The notes under the pieces: model-generated
Database searches by the model: none
What the model was told of the DNA's origin: nothing
What the model saw: the letters and a program-made list of their open reading frames with translations, nothing else
Source of the DNA: Ceratotherium simum simum
Taxonomy: Eukaryota; Chordata; Mammalia; Perissodactyla; Rhinocerotidae
Direction: 5' to 3'
Length of the DNA stretch: 64,000 nucleotides
Assembly (NCBI RefSeq): GCF_000283155.1
Contig: NW_004454283.1
Location: forward strand, 296,384-360,383
In this document: piece by piece, positions 63,200 to 64,000 of the stretch
Numbering within the stretch: position 1 is the stretch's first letter
Layout: every line of letters begins with the position of its first letter
Position numbers and translations under genes: made by a program

Positions 63200-63410
63200 T
63201 AAAAGCAGCTAACGTTTATTGAGGCTGCCCCACAGCAGACACCATTCTGAGAGCTTCACGTGGATTATGGTATTTATTCCTCACAGCAACCACCTGACAG
63301 GGAAATGCTTTCATTATCCCCATTTTACAGATGGGGGAAGGGAGGCATCGCAGAGTTAAGTGACTTGTCCAAAGTCACGGAGTGAATGAGTGGGACAGCC
63401 TGGACTCAAC
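63200..63410 (-). mobile_element. MIR SINE
   Basis: GAGAGCTTCACGTGGATTAT, CCCATTTTACAGATGGGGGA and GTCCAAAGTCACGGAGTG. Confidence 0.8.
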
Positions 63411-63639
63411 CCCAGGCCCCATGGTGGCTGCGCTCAGGGTGGAAACTGGGAGGCGCCCAGATGCCCTGTCCCTTCCTCCCACCTATCCAGAGGTCACCCC
63501 CAAATCCCCCCCATCAGTTGGAGACTATTGCATCAGTCAGAGCCCCACACCCTCCTGCCTGGCCGCCCCCTCTCGCTCCCTCTCCTGCTGCCCTCCTCCC
63601 ACCTCCCCCAGAATCGCTTCTCCATGAAGCAGCTTGAGG

Positions 63640-63960
63640 GAGATTTTCAAATTGCAGATCTGTTCATGTTGTTTTTCTCCAACTTGAAACCCTGCAAAAG
63701 CTCTTGGGGTAAAGCCCTGTGGGTTGTTCCTCATCCACAGTCTCCGTGTGGCCAGCGGGCCCAACTCCAGTGGCACATGCGCTCCTGCTGGTCCCCGGAC
63801 CTAGCTGGCTCTCCCCACTGCCTCCTCACCTTCCCCCTGCACAGTGCTCCCGGCACACTGGTTATGGGAATATTTGATTCATGTCTGCAGATGTCTGCCG
63901 GGCAGGTCCTCATCTGTCCTGTTCACCGCTGCTGCTCCAGGGCCAGACCCTCGGAGTAGG
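63640..63960. mobile_element. Possible L2-related fragment
   Basis: AAACCCTGCAAAAGCTCTTG, GTAAAGCCCTGTGGGTTG and a closing GTAGGTGCTCCTACATCCC resemble an L2 3' region. Weak. Confidence 0.4.
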
Positions 63961-64000
63961 TGCTCCTACATCCCTAAATGAGCAGTGAGCGGATCCTCAG

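Larger units (their letters stand above)
52430..64000. other. Upstream flank without recognised gene
   Basis: Repeat-rich DNA upstream of PLXND1: MIR fragments, two ERE SINEs, short tandem repeats and GC-rich unique sequence. In human the next upstream gene is TMCC1 (memory); none of it is recognised here. Open reading frames in the region have no recognisable domain. Confidence 0.75.

Noticed and set aside
1..64000. A novel multi-gene system or transferred island
   Set aside because: All coding sequence recognised belongs to one ordinary mammalian gene with normal introns; the rest is repeats and non-coding DNA.

Overview
The window is mammalian nuclear DNA. It holds one recognisable protein-coding gene, PLXND1 (plexin D1), on the minus strand. 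All 36 coding exons of the expected gene structure are present. They run from the stop codon at 480-482 up to exon 1 at 50037-51264, where the sequence enters a 555-base assembly gap (51265-51819). The visible exons join in frame without a premature stop and give 1,897 residues. Only about the first 30 residues (start codon and N-terminal part of the signal peptide), the 5'UTR and probably the transcription start fall inside the gap. All 35 introns have GT-AG borders.

The organism is most likely a perissodactyl (horse, donkey, rhinoceros or tapir). The evidence is six copies of tRNA-derived ERE-type SINEs, with the typical head GGGCCGGCCCCGTGGC and tail modules ending in CTTCCTCAC, several with intact target-site duplications. 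These young insertions sit among older pan-mammalian repeats (MIR, L2, L1 fragments). I cannot tell which perissodactyl it is.

Layout, left to right (3' to 5' for the gene): 1-479, 3'UTR, truncated by the window edge; 480-7088, exons 36-26 (C-terminal GAP segment and Rho-GTPase-binding domain); 9151-11378, exons 25-21 (first GAP segment and juxtamembrane region); 13037-19594, exons 20-10 (transmembrane helix, IPT domains, third PSI); 22113-34852, exons 9-2 (PSI 1 and 2 and the end of the Sema domain, spread over larger introns); 34853-50036, intron 1 (15.2 kb); 50037-51264, the large Sema exon in a CpG island; 51265-51819, gap; 51820-64000, upstream flank with a CT-rich promoter-proximal stretch and then repeat-rich DNA in which I recognise no gene.

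Plexin D1 is a single-pass receptor for class 3 semaphorins (notably SEMA3E) in endothelium, neurons and lymphocytes. Its extracellular Sema/PSI/IPT stalk binds the ligand. The cytoplasmic part is a split Rap GTPase-activating domain interrupted by a Rho-GTPase-binding domain, and the C-terminal SEA motif binds GIPC1. All key parts are visible and look intact.

I found no undescribed biological system here. The observations most worth checking are a long pyrimidine microsatellite abutting the acceptor of a 35-nt exon, several candidate regulatory patches in intron 1, an E-box-bearing degenerate repeat beside exon 1, the modular structure of the ERE SINEs, and the unresolved exon 1/promoter gap beside a CTG-encoded polyleucine run.
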